The notes: a model not told the origin generated them from the sequence alone. Numbered from the stretch's first letter, positions 7,121-16,239 are shown. The stretch: 20,070 bases of DNA from Candidatus Rifleibacteriota bacterium (GCA_022704885.1 JAKJFO010000060.1:1-20070), one strand, 5' to 3'. Translations and numbers: made by a program.

Positions 7121-9319
7121 ATGAGCAACGACAGGCAGACAGACAAACAGGCAGCTAAATTCGGGACTTTTGGCGGGGTTTTTACCCCCAGCGTTCTCAC
7201 CATTCTTGGCGTTATCATGTTCCTGCGCTTTCCGACGGTGGTCGGTTACGCGGGGTTGTGGTCGGCGCTGCTGATACTGCTGGCGGGAAAGTCGATCTCG
7301 GTTATCACTGCCCTGTCACTCGCGTCGATTTCGACGAATATGCGCGTCAAGGGCGGCGGTGCCTACTTTCTTATCAGCCGCAGTCTTGGCATCGAGTTTG
7401 GCGGCGTCATCGCCATTTTCTTTTATATTGCCCAGGCAATCGCAGTGACACTTTATGTCATCGGTTTCACCGAAGCGGTGTTTTCAGCTGTTCCTGACCT
7501 TTCAGTCTCGTTCCAGACCGTTGCCACAGTGACCAATATTCTGGTGTTCATCTCGGTATTCATCGGCGCCGGCTGGACTATCAAACTGCAATACGGAATT
7601 CTCGCGGTAATGTCGATTTCCTGCTTATCGTTTTTTGCAGGCGCATCGCAGAGTTTTTCAGTCGATACGCTCAACGCCAACCTGGCAGCAAACTGGACAT
7701 CAGAACACAGTTTTTTCAGTGTCTTTGCCCTGTTTTTTCCGGCAGTTACCGGAATTATGGCCGGAGTCAACATGTCTGGCGACCTGAAAAACCCCAGCAA
7801 GGCGATTCCCAAAGGAACCTTCTGGGCAGTCGGATCGACCGCGGCATTGTATGCTGCCATAGCCATTTTTCTGGCCGCATCATGCGAAAGATCGGTACTG
7901 CTTGGCGATACATTCGTCATCAAAGATCTGGCATGGTCCGGCGCACTGATTTACGCCGGAGTTTTCTGTGCAACGATTTCTTCGGCTCTCGGCAGCATGA
8001 TGGGGGCACCCAGAATTCTTCAGGCTTTCGCCCGCGATAACATTTTCCAAAAGCTCAAATGGTTCGGGGCCGGCAGCGGCAAAGCCAGCGAGCCACGCCG
8101 CGCCATAGTTCTCACTTTTATTATCGCGCAGGCCGGCATCATGGCCGGCGACCTCGACAGCGTCGCGCCGATCATCACCATGTTTTTTCTGCTCACTTAC
8201 GGAACCCTCAATCTCGCCTGCTTTTATGAGATGATTTCGCAAAATCCCAGTTTCAGACCAACTTTTCGAATGCATCACTGGCTGGTGGCGCTGCTGGGTG
8301 CCCTCGGCTGCCTGGCGGTAATGATTCTGATCAACCCGCTGTGGGCAACCATCGCCATGGTTCTGGCGGCCGGCGTGTATTATTACATCGAGCGTTCGGA
8401 AATAATTGTGCAATGGGGCGATCTGAACAGCGGTCATGCTTACGAACAGGCGCGCAAAGCCCTGCTACGCCTCGAAAACGAAAAGTTTCACCCCAAGAAC
8501 TGGCGCCCGTCGATTCTCGCGCTGAGCGGCGGAACCTGGAACCGTCTGCATCTGTTGCAGTATGCCTGTGCGCTTTCGGCTGGCAAGGGCGTGGTGTCGC
8601 TGGCGCAGGTCATTATCGGCGACCTCGAAGAACACGCAGTCAGGCAACAGGAAGCAGAAAAGACCATGCGAAAGTTCATCAAAAAGGAAGAGCTGCCGGC
8701 GTTTCCTGTGGTAATTGTCGATCATGATTTCTCGAATGCGCTCAAAGCGCTTCTGCAATGCCACGGAATCGGCGGCCTGAAACCCAACACGCTGCTGCTT
8801 GGCTGGACGAACGAAGGAGCGGCTTCGCCGACCTTTTCTTACATTCTCAACATGGGCAAACGCATGAAAAGAAGCGTGCTGGTCGTAAAATGCACGCAGG
8901 AACAGGGAGAATGGGATACCCCGAGCGGCTCGATCAACATTCTCTGGCAGGACAACACCAACAGTGTCATGCTGCTTCTGCTCGGCTTTCTGCTCAGGGA
9001 AAACCGTGAATGGCGTGACTGCCAGCTGCGCATTCTGCGACCCACCGCGCCGAAAGCAGATCTAGAAAAGGTCACCGCAGATATGAAGACAGTGCTCAAA
9101 AATGCTCGAATAGAGGCTGAGCTGATAATATTCCCGACTGATAAGCCAGTCGAAGATGTCAAAGAACGCCTGGGCAACTCGGCGGTCGTGCTGGCCGGAT
9201 TCGACGCTCCGTCCGAAGCCGAAACACTCGACACCCTGGCGAACATGCGCGAAATCATGACGCTGCCCGGTGATGTCGTTCTCTGCTCGTCAGTCGGCGA
9301 TATCTCACTGACAGCCTGA
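7121..9319 (+). CDS. SLC12-family (cation-chloride cotransporter-like) APC permease
   Basis: This 732-residue membrane protein belongs to the APC superfamily. The N-terminal sequence GTFGGVFTPSVLTILGVIMF (about 16-35), followed by LRFPTVVGYAG, is the hallmark of the SLC12 branch. About twelve hydrophobic segments fill residues 25-435, including a conserved MAGVNMSGDLKNPSKAIPKG loop after the sixth segment. A soluble C-terminal domain of about 290 residues follows, as in SLC12 proteins. Eukaryotic relatives move Na/K with chloride; prokaryotic relatives have been linked to amino acid or ion transport, so the substrate is open. The ATG at 7121 has no strong ribosome site. The gene ends two bases before the stop codon of the convergent dipeptidase gene, leaving no room for a separate terminator. 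Confidence 0.9.
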   Translation: MSNDRQTDKQAAKFGTFGGVFTPSVLTILGVIMFLRFPTVVGYAGLWSALLILLAGKSISVITALSLASISTNMRVKGGGAYFLISRSLGIEFGGVIAIFFYIAQAIAVTLYVIGFTEAVFSAVPDLSVSFQTVATVTNILVFISVFIGAGWTIKLQYGILAVMSISCLSFFAGASQSFSVDTLNANLAANWTSEHSFFSVFALFFPAVTGIMAGVNMSGDLKNPSKAIPKGTFWAVGSTAALYAAIAIFLAASCERSVLLGDTFVIKDLAWSGALIYAGVFCATISSALGSMMGAPRILQAFARDNIFQKLKWFGAGSGKASEPRRAIVLTFIIAQAGIMAGDLDSVAPIITMFFLLTYGTLNLACFYEMISQNPSFRPTFRMHHWLVALLGALGCLAVMILINPLWATIAMVLAAGVYYYIERSEIIVQWGDLNSGHAYEQARKALLRLENEKFHPKNWRPSILALSGGTWNRLHLLQYACALSAGKGVVSLAQVIIGDLEEHAVRQQEAEKTMRKFIKKEELPAFPVVIVDHDFSNALKALLQCHGIGGLKPNTLLLGWTNEGAASPTFSYILNMGKRMKRSVLVVKCTQEQGEWDTPSGSINILWQDNTNSVMLLLLGFLLRENREWRDCQLRILRPTAPKADLEKVTADMKTVLKNARIEAELIIFPTDKPVEDVKERLGNSAVVLAGFDAPSEAETLDTLANMREIMTLPGDVVLCSSVGDISLTA

Positions 9320-9321
9320 TT

Positions 9322-9951
9322 CTACAGGTCACTCAGGGAAACATCGAGCAGCGGACTATCTTTATAGCTGGGGTGGTCGAAGTGCCACCATTCGCTGGCA
9401 AGCAGCTTGAAACCTGCGGTCTGCATCGCCTGCTGCAGGATCTTGAGATTCGCTTCTACCGCCGGTGACAGCCCATTCTGAAAGGCACCGGCCTTTGCGC
9501 CGAACTCGTCATAGAGGCTCGGCATCTCGACTTCGGCACCGTCGAGCGTTATCAGCGTCAGATCGACCGAGGCGCCGCGATTGTGCCGCGAGCCAGTCGA
9601 CGGGTGCGCCACAAAATTGCGGTCGGGATTCTTGTGCCAGAGCTTGCGCTGCACCGACAGCGGCCGGTAGGCATCTAGAATCTTGAGGCGAAAGCCCTGA
9701 GCGCGCAGCAACTCTGCCGCACTCGCCAGCGCCTGCGCGGCCGGTTCCACCAGAAAGGCGCGATTGGCCGGGTAAAGCGTTTCACCGGTAAAATTATGCG
9801 GCGTGGCATATGGCATATCGACCACCAGGTCAGAAATCAGCGTCTGCAGATCGACAAGATTATAGCGCACCGGCTCCGCTGGCTGCGCCAGCAGAACCGC
9901 CGAAGAAGCCAACATCATTGCCAGACACCCTGCCAGTCGTAAAATCAGCAT
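9322..9951 (-). CDS. Exported D-alanyl-D-alanine dipeptidase (VanX/DdpX family, peptidase M15D)
   Basis: This 209-residue zinc dipeptidase would cleave D-Ala-D-Ala, recycling it from the cell wall or removing the dipeptide used as a precursor. The M15 zinc site is complete: SRHNRGASVD gives H123 and D130, and EWWHFD gives the catalytic E187 and zinc ligand H190. R96 in DAYRP matches the substrate-binding arginine region. A hydrophobic signal peptide (about residues 1-23) predicts export, unlike the cytoplasmic VanX of resistance clusters. There are no vanH, vanA or sensor-kinase genes here, so a wall-recycling role is more likely than glycopeptide resistance. The ATG at 9951 has a GGGAG ribosome site 9 bases upstream. 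The gene is tail to tail with the transporter. Confidence 0.93.
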   Translation of the reverse strand: MLILRLAGCLAMMLASSAVLLAQPAEPVRYNLVDLQTLISDLVVDMPYATPHNFTGETLYPANRAFLVEPAAQALASAAELLRAQGFRLKILDAYRPLSVQRKLWHKNPDRNFVAHPSTGSRHNRGASVDLTLITLDGAEVEMPSLYDEFGAKAGAFQNGLSPAVEANLKILQQAMQTAGFKLLASEWWHFDHPSYKDSPLLDVSLSDL

Positions 9952-10087
9952 CTTTCAGCTCTCCCGCAGATTATACTACCAGAAAAATCAGACACATTTT
10001 TCAACAATATCAAGTCAAATTCACATTCAACCTGGCTACAACTCAACAATACAATACGGCCTGTGATTCATAATGAACTGTTGAAGT

Positions 10088-12562
10088 CTATCTATTCAGG
10101 GCTTTTTTTGCTTTGTGATTCTGCGGATAAACACTGAGAGCCCTTTCATATGCGGCCTGCTCGAGCTGGAAACATTCATTTTTGTTATAAGCATGTTTGC
10201 CGACCAGCGCCACCTTGCCAAGTTCGCGCCACAGGTCGCCGAGATCGCTGTATAAAAAAGATACCGTAACCTTGCCTGAATCGACTTTGCCAATCAGATC
10301 GCCGGTCTTCTTTATCAATGCGGCAGCCTCTGCGTGAAATTCAGCTTTGCCAACATACTCGAAAACCCGCCGCGCATACTCGGTCAGCTTGCCTGCAATC
10401 AGCTTATTCAGAAAAATTTTGTTTTCAGGAAGGTTCGCGCCATCAGAGACCTTCATTGCCTCACGCAGAATTTTGAGACAGGCAGCCTTTGAATTGATCG
10501 CCTGCTGAGTTGTCTGCGGCGGCGTCTTTTCGTTCCAGTATTTTTTGTTGAATTCTTCGTCGGCGCGGCGAATTATCGCGTTTACCTGATTGGCAAGAGC
10601 GAGCTTGTCATCAGTTGCGCCACTGACCGCGTTGCCGGAATTGCCGGTCGGTTGAGAAGTCGATTGCGCGGCGCCTTTCTGCTGACTTGAGGACGTTGGC
10701 GGCGGTGCCTGGCGGCCCGCAATATTTTGCGTTATCTCAGGTTTCTGCCCTTTGTAGACAAGATTTGGCCGCTGCTGCACATATTTATTCGGAATTTCAC
10801 CGCTGCCGGAGCGCCATTGCGCAGCGAACCGCTCTGCAGTCTTTTCATCGATACTGCCAGCGTTGTGCAGCAAAAGGTTGGCGCGGCACGCCAGCGGCAG
10901 ATTTTTTGTGTGCTGGCTGTTGATACTGAAAATGAAATGAGTGAAGGCGCTCCAGTCGCTATTTTTCAGCAGATTTCCGGCACGAAACAGAGTATTGGTT
11001 CCGTTATAGACTGAGAGCCAGACACCCCGCGAGTTTCTCAGATGAACATGCACGAACTTCAAACTGCCAGAAGTAATCTCGACCTCAATTACGTCATCTT
11101 CAGCAAGATCACTGAGCGGAACCGTAACGTAGTTGCCGCCGACATGCGTGCTGGTGTCGCCGGTTCCGGTGTTATAGATCTCACCGAGTTTTTTTGCGGC
11201 TGCCGACTTTGCATCAGCCGGCTTTCTGACGGGCTTATCCGCATGGTCGGCAGCAGGCTTTTTCTGAGGTTCAGCTGGTTTGCCCTGACGAGAATCGGCA
11301 TCCAGTCCGGCAAACATATTTACTTTGCCTTGTTCGGTAATTTCTTCTGTTTCTTCTCGATCATCCTCATCTTCAACATCACCAGCATCAGCGCCGACAA
11401 AAAGATTCGGCTTCTCTGGCTGCTTGTCAGCCGAAGATTTGCCGGCAGCCTCTGAACTGCCGGCGAACAGGTTGACGCCCGGGCTTTTCTTACCCGGAGC
11501 CCTGTTTTCGGTTATCGCGGCAAGAGCTTCATTCTGCATTTCCCGCGAAAACTTGTCGTAATCAGCCCACTGCTTATCATTAGCAGCTACCATCATCGGC
11601 TTCTGTTCTTCGTCGTCTGAATCAGCGACATTTTTACAGACCTGTTGCCAGCTGGCACGGGCACTGGCGGTTATTTTAGCGAACTCGCCTTCGGCAGCCG
11701 ATTTGGCCATCTTTTCGGTTTTTACGCGAGTGACAAGCTCTTTAACCTCGCGCGTGAAAGGCTCGTAATTCCAGGTATAGCGATGATCGCCATAAACCAT
11801 TTTCTGCGCCACACCGGAAAAAACCTTCTGCTTGACCGCCTGTACGCGTTCGAGCAGGTTATTGAAGCGGTCGGCTTCTTCGGCGTTGGCTTTCATGAAA
11901 CTGAGAACGGGCTCAACCGAATTGATTACCCGATTGGCGCGTCGCACCAGCCCGTTCATCTGCATTTCAAGATCGTCGGTCTGTTGTTTCTTGAATTTTG
12001 CCTCTTCGATCGCTTTATAATTCTCGATAAAGCCATCGATACCTTCTTTGGCATCCTTTATCGCCTGCAGATACGACTGGGTCTTAACGTTACTGACCAC
12101 ATCCTTGATCGTCACCACTGAGTCGTAAATGGTTTTTGCGTAAACCAGCGCTTCGTCCTGACGGTCGAGCACTCTTATACTGCCGATTCCAGATATGGCT
12201 TCGCGGGCAAGGCGCATAGAAGTATTGGCCTGGTCATATTTTCGTTTCCAGAAGTCTGCCGAAAATCCGCCTGCCAGGCTGACCTGTAGATTGAAGGCAA
12301 AACTGCGATTCTCTTTTCTCGCGGCAAACAGCTGATCTTCGAGATCATGATTTACCGTGCTCTCGATATAGCGGTTAACGTCGTTCAGCGCGGCAACCGC
12401 TTCTTCGACCTGACCGCTTTCCATCAACCGGTTGGCAGACTCTACGCCGCTGCTGACGTGCTCGACAAAACGCCCGACTGCTGCCTGCTGCGCCAGCACG
12501 GTTCCGGCCAGACACATCAAAAAAAGCACTGCTGATGAGAAAAAACACCTGGATCTGAACAT
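10088..12562 (-). CDS. Large exported protein of unknown function with NLFxG-type repeats
   Basis: I start this gene at the ATG at 12562, giving 824 residues; a TTG four codons upstream is possible but less likely. A signal peptide covers about residues 1-25 (ending TVLAQ). Residues 26-350 are helical and probably coiled-coil. Residues 355-460 are acidic and lysine/proline-rich and look disordered. They carry three copies of a short motif: VNLFAG (363-368), PNLFVG (385-390) and VNMFAG (414-419). Residues about 470-570 look like a beta-rich domain. Another Pro/Ser/Gln-rich linker (615-650) leads to a helical C-terminal region ending in a TPR-like helix pair (AAYERALSVYPQNHKAKKAL). No family was recognised. 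It is the second gene of an operon, 23 bp behind the 340-residue exported protein. Confidence 0.85.
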   Translation of the reverse strand: MFRSRCFFSSAVLFLMCLAGTVLAQQAAVGRFVEHVSSGVESANRLMESGQVEEAVAALNDVNRYIESTVNHDLEDQLFAARKENRSFAFNLQVSLAGGFSADFWKRKYDQANTSMRLAREAISGIGSIRVLDRQDEALVYAKTIYDSVVTIKDVVSNVKTQSYLQAIKDAKEGIDGFIENYKAIEEAKFKKQQTDDLEMQMNGLVRRANRVINSVEPVLSFMKANAEEADRFNNLLERVQAVKQKVFSGVAQKMVYGDHRYTWNYEPFTREVKELVTRVKTEKMAKSAAEGEFAKITASARASWQQVCKNVADSDDEEQKPMMVAANDKQWADYDKFSREMQNEALAAITENRAPGKKSPGVNLFAGSSEAAGKSSADKQPEKPNLFVGADAGDVEDEDDREETEEITEQGKVNMFAGLDADSRQGKPAEPQKKPAADHADKPVRKPADAKSAAAKKLGEIYNTGTGDTSTHVGGNYVTVPLSDLAEDDVIEVEITSGSLKFVHVHLRNSRGVWLSVYNGTNTLFRAGNLLKNSDWSAFTHFIFSINSQHTKNLPLACRANLLLHNAGSIDEKTAERFAAQWRSGSGEIPNKYVQQRPNLVYKGQKPEITQNIAGRQAPPPTSSSQQKGAAQSTSQPTGNSGNAVSGATDDKLALANQVNAIIRRADEEFNKKYWNEKTPPQTTQQAINSKAACLKILREAMKVSDGANLPENKIFLNKLIAGKLTEYARRVFEYVGKAEFHAEAAALIKKTGDLIGKVDSGKVTVSFLYSDLGDLWRELGKVALVGKHAYNKNECFQLEQAAYERALSVYPQNHKAKKALNR

Positions 12563-12585
12563 AACCACCACCAAATTATCTGGAT

Positions 12586-13608
12586 TTATTTAACTTTTTT
12601 CAGGCTTATGTTGGCATCTTCTGAATATGAAGTCAGCAGGGCCTTGTCTTTGATCTTGCCGACAAAGCCGACGAGATAATAAACCTTGTTGCCGGAAGTC
12701 GCGCCGTAGGCAAAATAGCTGTCGCCATACTGATAAGCATAATTAGCAACAGTCAGACCGTTTTCGACCGTAAAAACGTTGCTGGTGACCGTCGCGCCAT
12801 TGTCTTTGATGTCGGTAATCAGCCCGTTGACATAGCTTTTGAGCTCGCCCTGCATGATAACAGTCTGAATCACCATCTTAACACCGGCGTCATTCTGCCA
12901 GATCGACTGGCCCTCTTGTTTGTCGGTCAGTTTGAAACCAGTCGGCACCTTGTGAGTAATGCCGGCATCATCAGAAACCAGGTCGAAAAATCTGGCGTCT
13001 GCCTTAGCTGCCGGCTCCTTTTGGGCAGGTTGCTTTTTTGCGGTGCCTGCCTTCGTTGTTGAAGCTTTCGCGGCAGAGTTTTTAGGCTCGATAATGGTAA
13101 AAGTATTGATAATAGCGTCGGTTTCAGGTGTTCTCTGTTTAAAAATCTGTTCTGGCACAATTGACCAGACGATATAGGCAATATTGTTTCTGATCGTATA
13201 AAAAATCGCGAGACCAACAGGTGTATTGTTGAATTTCCATTTATAGCCGCAGATTTTGCCGGGAATGCCGTTGAGCGTGTATCTATCGTCGAGCAGTTTT
13301 TGTGCGCCAGCGATGATGCCCTGCTCGAAAGCCTTGACCACAGTCTCTATCGAGGCATTTTTATCGACCTCGAACGAACGGATTCGTATCGCCACATTCT
13401 GATCAGGGCTCAAAAAAGCATGAACGACGTCGGTTCCTTCTACCAGTCGGTTTTTCTGATAATCAGAAGGGATGCGGATCTTGAAATTCATCTGGTCGTC
13501 CTGCACCCATTTCTGGCCGGCTGCAACCTGGCAAAATCCTGCAGACATAAAAACAACAAGCAACATGAAACGCAGAAACAAAGCATGATATGGATAAAAT
13601 CGCGGCAT
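12586..13608 (-). CDS. Exported protein with two PsbP/DcrB-like domains
   Basis: This 340-residue protein starts at an ATG with an AGGAGAG ribosome site. Residues 1-31 form a signal peptide. Two similar domains follow. The first (about 34-170) begins WVQDDQMNFKIRIPSDY and contains an amphipathic helix and strands ending in TDAIINTFTII. The second (about 205-335) begins FFDLVSDDAGITHKVPTGFK and ends with a similar strand and helix. They are joined by an Ala/Lys-rich linker (172-203). The layout (short strands around an IPxxY or VPxGF motif, then a long helix and YY/AY strands) resembles the PsbP/DcrB/Mog1 fold, but this is pattern judgement. It is the first gene of a two-gene operon with the 824-residue protein, so the two probably act together in the envelope. 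Confidence 0.85.
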   Translation of the reverse strand: MPRFYPYHALFLRFMLLVVFMSAGFCQVAAGQKWVQDDQMNFKIRIPSDYQKNRLVEGTDVVHAFLSPDQNVAIRIRSFEVDKNASIETVVKAFEQGIIAGAQKLLDDRYTLNGIPGKICGYKWKFNNTPVGLAIFYTIRNNIAYIVWSIVPEQIFKQRTPETDAIINTFTIIEPKNSAAKASTTKAGTAKKQPAQKEPAAKADARFFDLVSDDAGITHKVPTGFKLTDKQEGQSIWQNDAGVKMVIQTVIMQGELKSYVNGLITDIKDNGATVTSNVFTVENGLTVANYAYQYGDSYFAYGATSGNKVYYLVGFVGKIKDKALLTSYSEDANISLKKVK

Positions 13609-13703
13609 ACACTCTCTCCTGTCCTGAGTTGGTGCCGATCAGATCAATGATCGAGCGGCGAACCGATTTGAAATCAGCTGGCAGCAAACCGCGATTTCAC
13701 GTC

Positions 13704-13732
13704 AGGCTAACATATCAGTCAGCCTCTGTCAA
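13704..13732 (-). promoter_or_regulatory. Candidate promoter of the exported-protein operon
   Basis: On the minus strand a perfect -35 TTGACA (13732-13727) is followed after exactly 17 bases by TAGCCT (13709-13704), a weak -10. It lies about 95 bp upstream of the operon start at 13608. The -10 and spacer overlap one copy of a 13-bp repeat and a near-palindrome, consistent with regulated expression. This is sequence match only. Confidence 0.35.
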
Positions 13733-13786
13733 AAAACAGAGCAGCTTACAACGTGATTCAGTTTGAAAATTCTGCTAACATATCAG
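13706..13786. repeat. 13-bp direct repeat between divergent genes
   Basis: GCTAACATATCAG occurs perfectly at 13706-13718 and again at 13774-13786, 68 bp apart. The first copy sits in a 20-bp near-palindrome (13705-13724) with arms GGCTAAC and GTCAGCC around ATATCA. Both copies lie between the minus-strand exported operon and the plus-strand HD gene, so they may be binding sites for a shared regulator. The rest of the 203-bp spacer shows nothing else I can support. Confidence 0.45.
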
Positions 13787-13811
13787 AAACCATATACGGG
13801 GGTCCCACAAC

Positions 13812-14366
13812 ATGATCAACCGTGAAAGAGCATTCGAACTGCTCGATCAGCATCTCAGCAGCGACAACCTGCGCCGACATTGCCTGGCCAGCGCCGCTGT
13901 CATGAAGGCGGCGGCCGAAAGGCTTGGCCAGCCGGCCACAGACTGGGAGATTCTCGGCCTGCTGCACGATCTCGACTTTGATAAGACCAAAGACGACATG
14001 AGAAGCCATGCGCGCATCGCTGCCGATATTCTGCGCGGCGAAGGCCTGCCCGAAGAGTATCTGCACGCCATCATGGCACATAACGAAGAGACCGGCGAAG
14101 TACGCGGCAGCGTACTTGACCATGCGCTGGCCGCATCAGAGAGCATTACCGGCCTGGTCGTCGCCTGCGCCATGGTCTATCCCGACCGCAAGATTTCGTC
14201 GGTCAAGGCCAAGTCGATCATCAAACGTATGAAAGAAAAGGCATTTGCGCGTAATGTCTCGCGCGAAAACATTCTCGAATGCGAAAATGCCGGCATTCCT
14301 TTTCCCGAATTCGTCGATCTCGCATTAAAAGCAATGAGTGACATCGAAAACCAGCTGATTGTCTGA
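13812..14366 (+). CDS. HD-domain (HDIG-type) metal-dependent phosphohydrolase
   Basis: This 184-residue protein is almost entirely one HD domain. The metal-binding pattern is visible: H23 in LRRHCLASAAVM, the H52-D53 pair in LLHDLDFD, H66 in SHARIAADIL, and H85/H90 in LHAIMAHN. The later DHALAASESITGLV segment is also typical of the small HDIG proteins found in many bacteria. Members hydrolyse phosphate esters of nucleotides or related compounds; the substrate of this subgroup is not known to me. The ATG at 13812 has a GGGGG ribosome site at 13798-13802. There is no signal peptide, so it is cytoplasmic. It is followed 102 bp later by the lipoprotein glycosidase gene, which is probably a separate unit. 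Confidence 0.88.
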   Translation: MINRERAFELLDQHLSSDNLRRHCLASAAVMKAAAERLGQPATDWEILGLLHDLDFDKTKDDMRSHARIAADILRGEGLPEEYLHAIMAHNEETGEVRGSVLDHALAASESITGLVVACAMVYPDRKISSVKAKSIIKRMKEKAFARNVSRENILECENAGIPFPEFVDLALKAMSDIENQLIV

Positions 14367-14468
14367 CTTCTGAAATTGCCGATCATCATCGCAAAATCGA
14401 GTTATTACGACCAGAATCTCTGACGATAGATATAATGCAACATCTTGATCGCAGGGAGTCATTCTGTC

Positions 14469-16139
14469 GTGATACGTAATATTGCAGCAACACAGTGCCT
14501 TATCGTTTTGTTTATGGTTTTGCTGCTTTCTTGCGGTCAACAGACGTGCGAAGCAGCTTCGCAGATCGCGCCGGAAAGCGCGCCGCGGATTACGATAGAG
14601 GGAGCCCCCCGGATCAGCGCAAAATTGTTACCACCGCGAACTGCTGAAATGCTGAAGCAGTCGACTCATTACCGCGCGGTAAAAGTCGATATGCCACCCA
14701 GCCCGCGCGAGTTTCGCGGCGTCTGGATCGCGACGGTAATGAACATCGACTGGCCGCTTTCGGCGGCTGATCATTATTTAAAGCAAAAAGACGACTTTAT
14801 CCGCATGCTTGACTATTACCGGTCGCTCAATTTCAATGCGGTGATAGTTCAGATCAGAAGTGCCGGCGATGCATTTTATCCGTCAACATACGCGCCCTGG
14901 TCCAGATATCTGACCGGTAAAGAAGGGCAGAAACCTGCGACCAATGAAGATCCTCTTGTCTGGATGATTCGCGAAGCACATGCCCGAGGCATGGAATTTC
15001 ATGCCTGGATGAACCCGTATCGCGCTACCATGGATGCCAAAACCAGAACGCTCAGTCGACAACATGATTATTTCAGGTTTCCGAAATGGATGATCAAGTA
15101 TGACAACAGGTATTACTACAACCCCGGACTGCCCGAAGTCAGAGCCCATCTGGTCAAAATCGTTAAAGAAGTAGTCAGAAACTACGATATCGATGCCATA
15201 CACTTCGACGATTACTTTTATCCGTTCAAGCACAAAGCTGTGTTCAATGACACAGCCGCTTTCAAAAAATATGGAAAAAAGGGGCAGTCGCTGGCTGACT
15301 GGCGTCGCGCCAATGTCAATATGATGATCAGTGAGGTCAGCAGCGTGATCAAGCAGGAAAAGCCATGGGTGCAGTTCGGCATCAGTCCATTCGGAGTCTG
15401 GCGCAACATCGCCAGTGACCCGGGCGGATCAAGAACCAGAGCCGGCCTGAGCAATTATGACCATCTCTACGCCGACGTGCTGACCTGGATGAAAAATGGC
15501 TGGATCGACTACCTGATTCCGCAGCTTTACTGGAGCCTCGACTGTTCGCGCGCATCTTACCGCGAACTCGTCGGCTGGTGGTCGCGCCACAGCTATAACA
15601 CGAAGATCTACATAGGGAATGGGCCTTATAAAATCCGCAGCGATGACGATACGGCCTGGCAAGACCCGATGGAAATTCCCAATCAGCTTCGCCTTTCCCG
15701 CAGCACACCAAATATTTACGGCAATGCCTATTTCAGCGCCAAATCCATGTATCACAAAAACACTGATGTTGCCACGCTTCTGCGCGAACGTTACTACAAC
15801 TACCCTGCCCTGCCACCGCAGGTTCTGAGAATCCCGGCAAAACCAGAAGCTGATGGCTCACCTGTGCTGGTGCGGCATGAACAGGGATATGCCTTTGAAT
15901 TCACCCAGGCACTGGAAAAGGACTACCGCTTTGCCGTAATATATGCGGCCGCCAGCCTGGAAGATCTCAAAAACCGCAGTGGCTCTGCAGTTTTTCAAAA
16001 GATGCATCTCGACGAAAGCAGTCGAAAACTGCTGCCATTGCAAAAACCAGCTGCCGCAAGGTATGTCGCGCTGAGCTTTCTCAGCCGATACGGCGACGAA
16101 ACGGCGCCGCTGGTATTCGAGTTCTCTGGCAGACAATAG
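14469..16139 (+). CDS. GHL10/UPF0748 (DUF187) family glycosyl hydrolase-like lipoprotein
   Basis: I choose the GTG at 14469 (GGGAG ribosome site at 14454-14458), giving 556 residues; a TTG at 14445 is the alternative. The N-terminus is a lipoprotein signal: a hydrophobic run ending in LLSC with the lipid cysteine at residue 22. The GHL10 domain follows, with FRGVWIATVMNIDWP at 82-96 (family signature), NAVIVQIRSAGDAFYPS near 123-139, FHAWMNPYR near 177-185, YYYNPG at 215-220, and IHFDDYFYP at 244-252, whose D247/D248 are likely catalytic acids. The YWSLD segment further on is also typical. The last 100 residues form a small beta domain. Family members such as YngK are thought to act on cell-wall or other glycans, so an envelope glycan role is expected; the exact substrate is unknown. 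Confidence 0.92.
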   Translation: MIRNIAATQCLIVLFMVLLLSCGQQTCEAASQIAPESAPRITIEGAPRISAKLLPPRTAEMLKQSTHYRAVKVDMPPSPREFRGVWIATVMNIDWPLSAADHYLKQKDDFIRMLDYYRSLNFNAVIVQIRSAGDAFYPSTYAPWSRYLTGKEGQKPATNEDPLVWMIREAHARGMEFHAWMNPYRATMDAKTRTLSRQHDYFRFPKWMIKYDNRYYYNPGLPEVRAHLVKIVKEVVRNYDIDAIHFDDYFYPFKHKAVFNDTAAFKKYGKKGQSLADWRRANVNMMISEVSSVIKQEKPWVQFGISPFGVWRNIASDPGGSRTRAGLSNYDHLYADVLTWMKNGWIDYLIPQLYWSLDCSRASYRELVGWWSRHSYNTKIYIGNGPYKIRSDDDTAWQDPMEIPNQLRLSRSTPNIYGNAYFSAKSMYHKNTDVATLLRERYYNYPALPPQVLRIPAKPEADGSPVLVRHEQGYAFEFTQALEKDYRFAVIYAAASLEDLKNRSGSAVFQKMHLDESSRKLLPLQKPAAARYVALSFLSRYGDETAPLVFEFSGRQ

Positions 16140-16210
16140 TCATAAAATCTGAATGAGCATAATTGATTTGCCAAGGCAACCTGGCGCACATAAAAATTGT
16201 CGCAGGCTGG

Positions 16211-16239
16211 TTGACTTGCTGACCGGACTATGGTAATAT
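16211..16239 (+). promoter_or_regulatory. Sigma-70-type promoter of tRNA-Val
   Basis: TTGACT (16211-16216) is followed after exactly 17 bases by TAATAT (16234-16239). Both hexamers are close to consensus, and transcription would start near 16246, about seven bases before the mature tRNA. It probably also serves trmJ downstream. Confidence 0.75.

Noticed and set aside
9970..9975. Perfect TATAAT on the minus strand before the dipeptidase gene
   Set aside because: No -35 at proper spacing, and the implied start point would fall inside the ribosome site; too weak to list as a promoter.
10067..10077. Palindrome TTCATAATGAA after the exported operon
   Set aside because: AT-rich, short and without a T run, so not a convincing terminator or operator.
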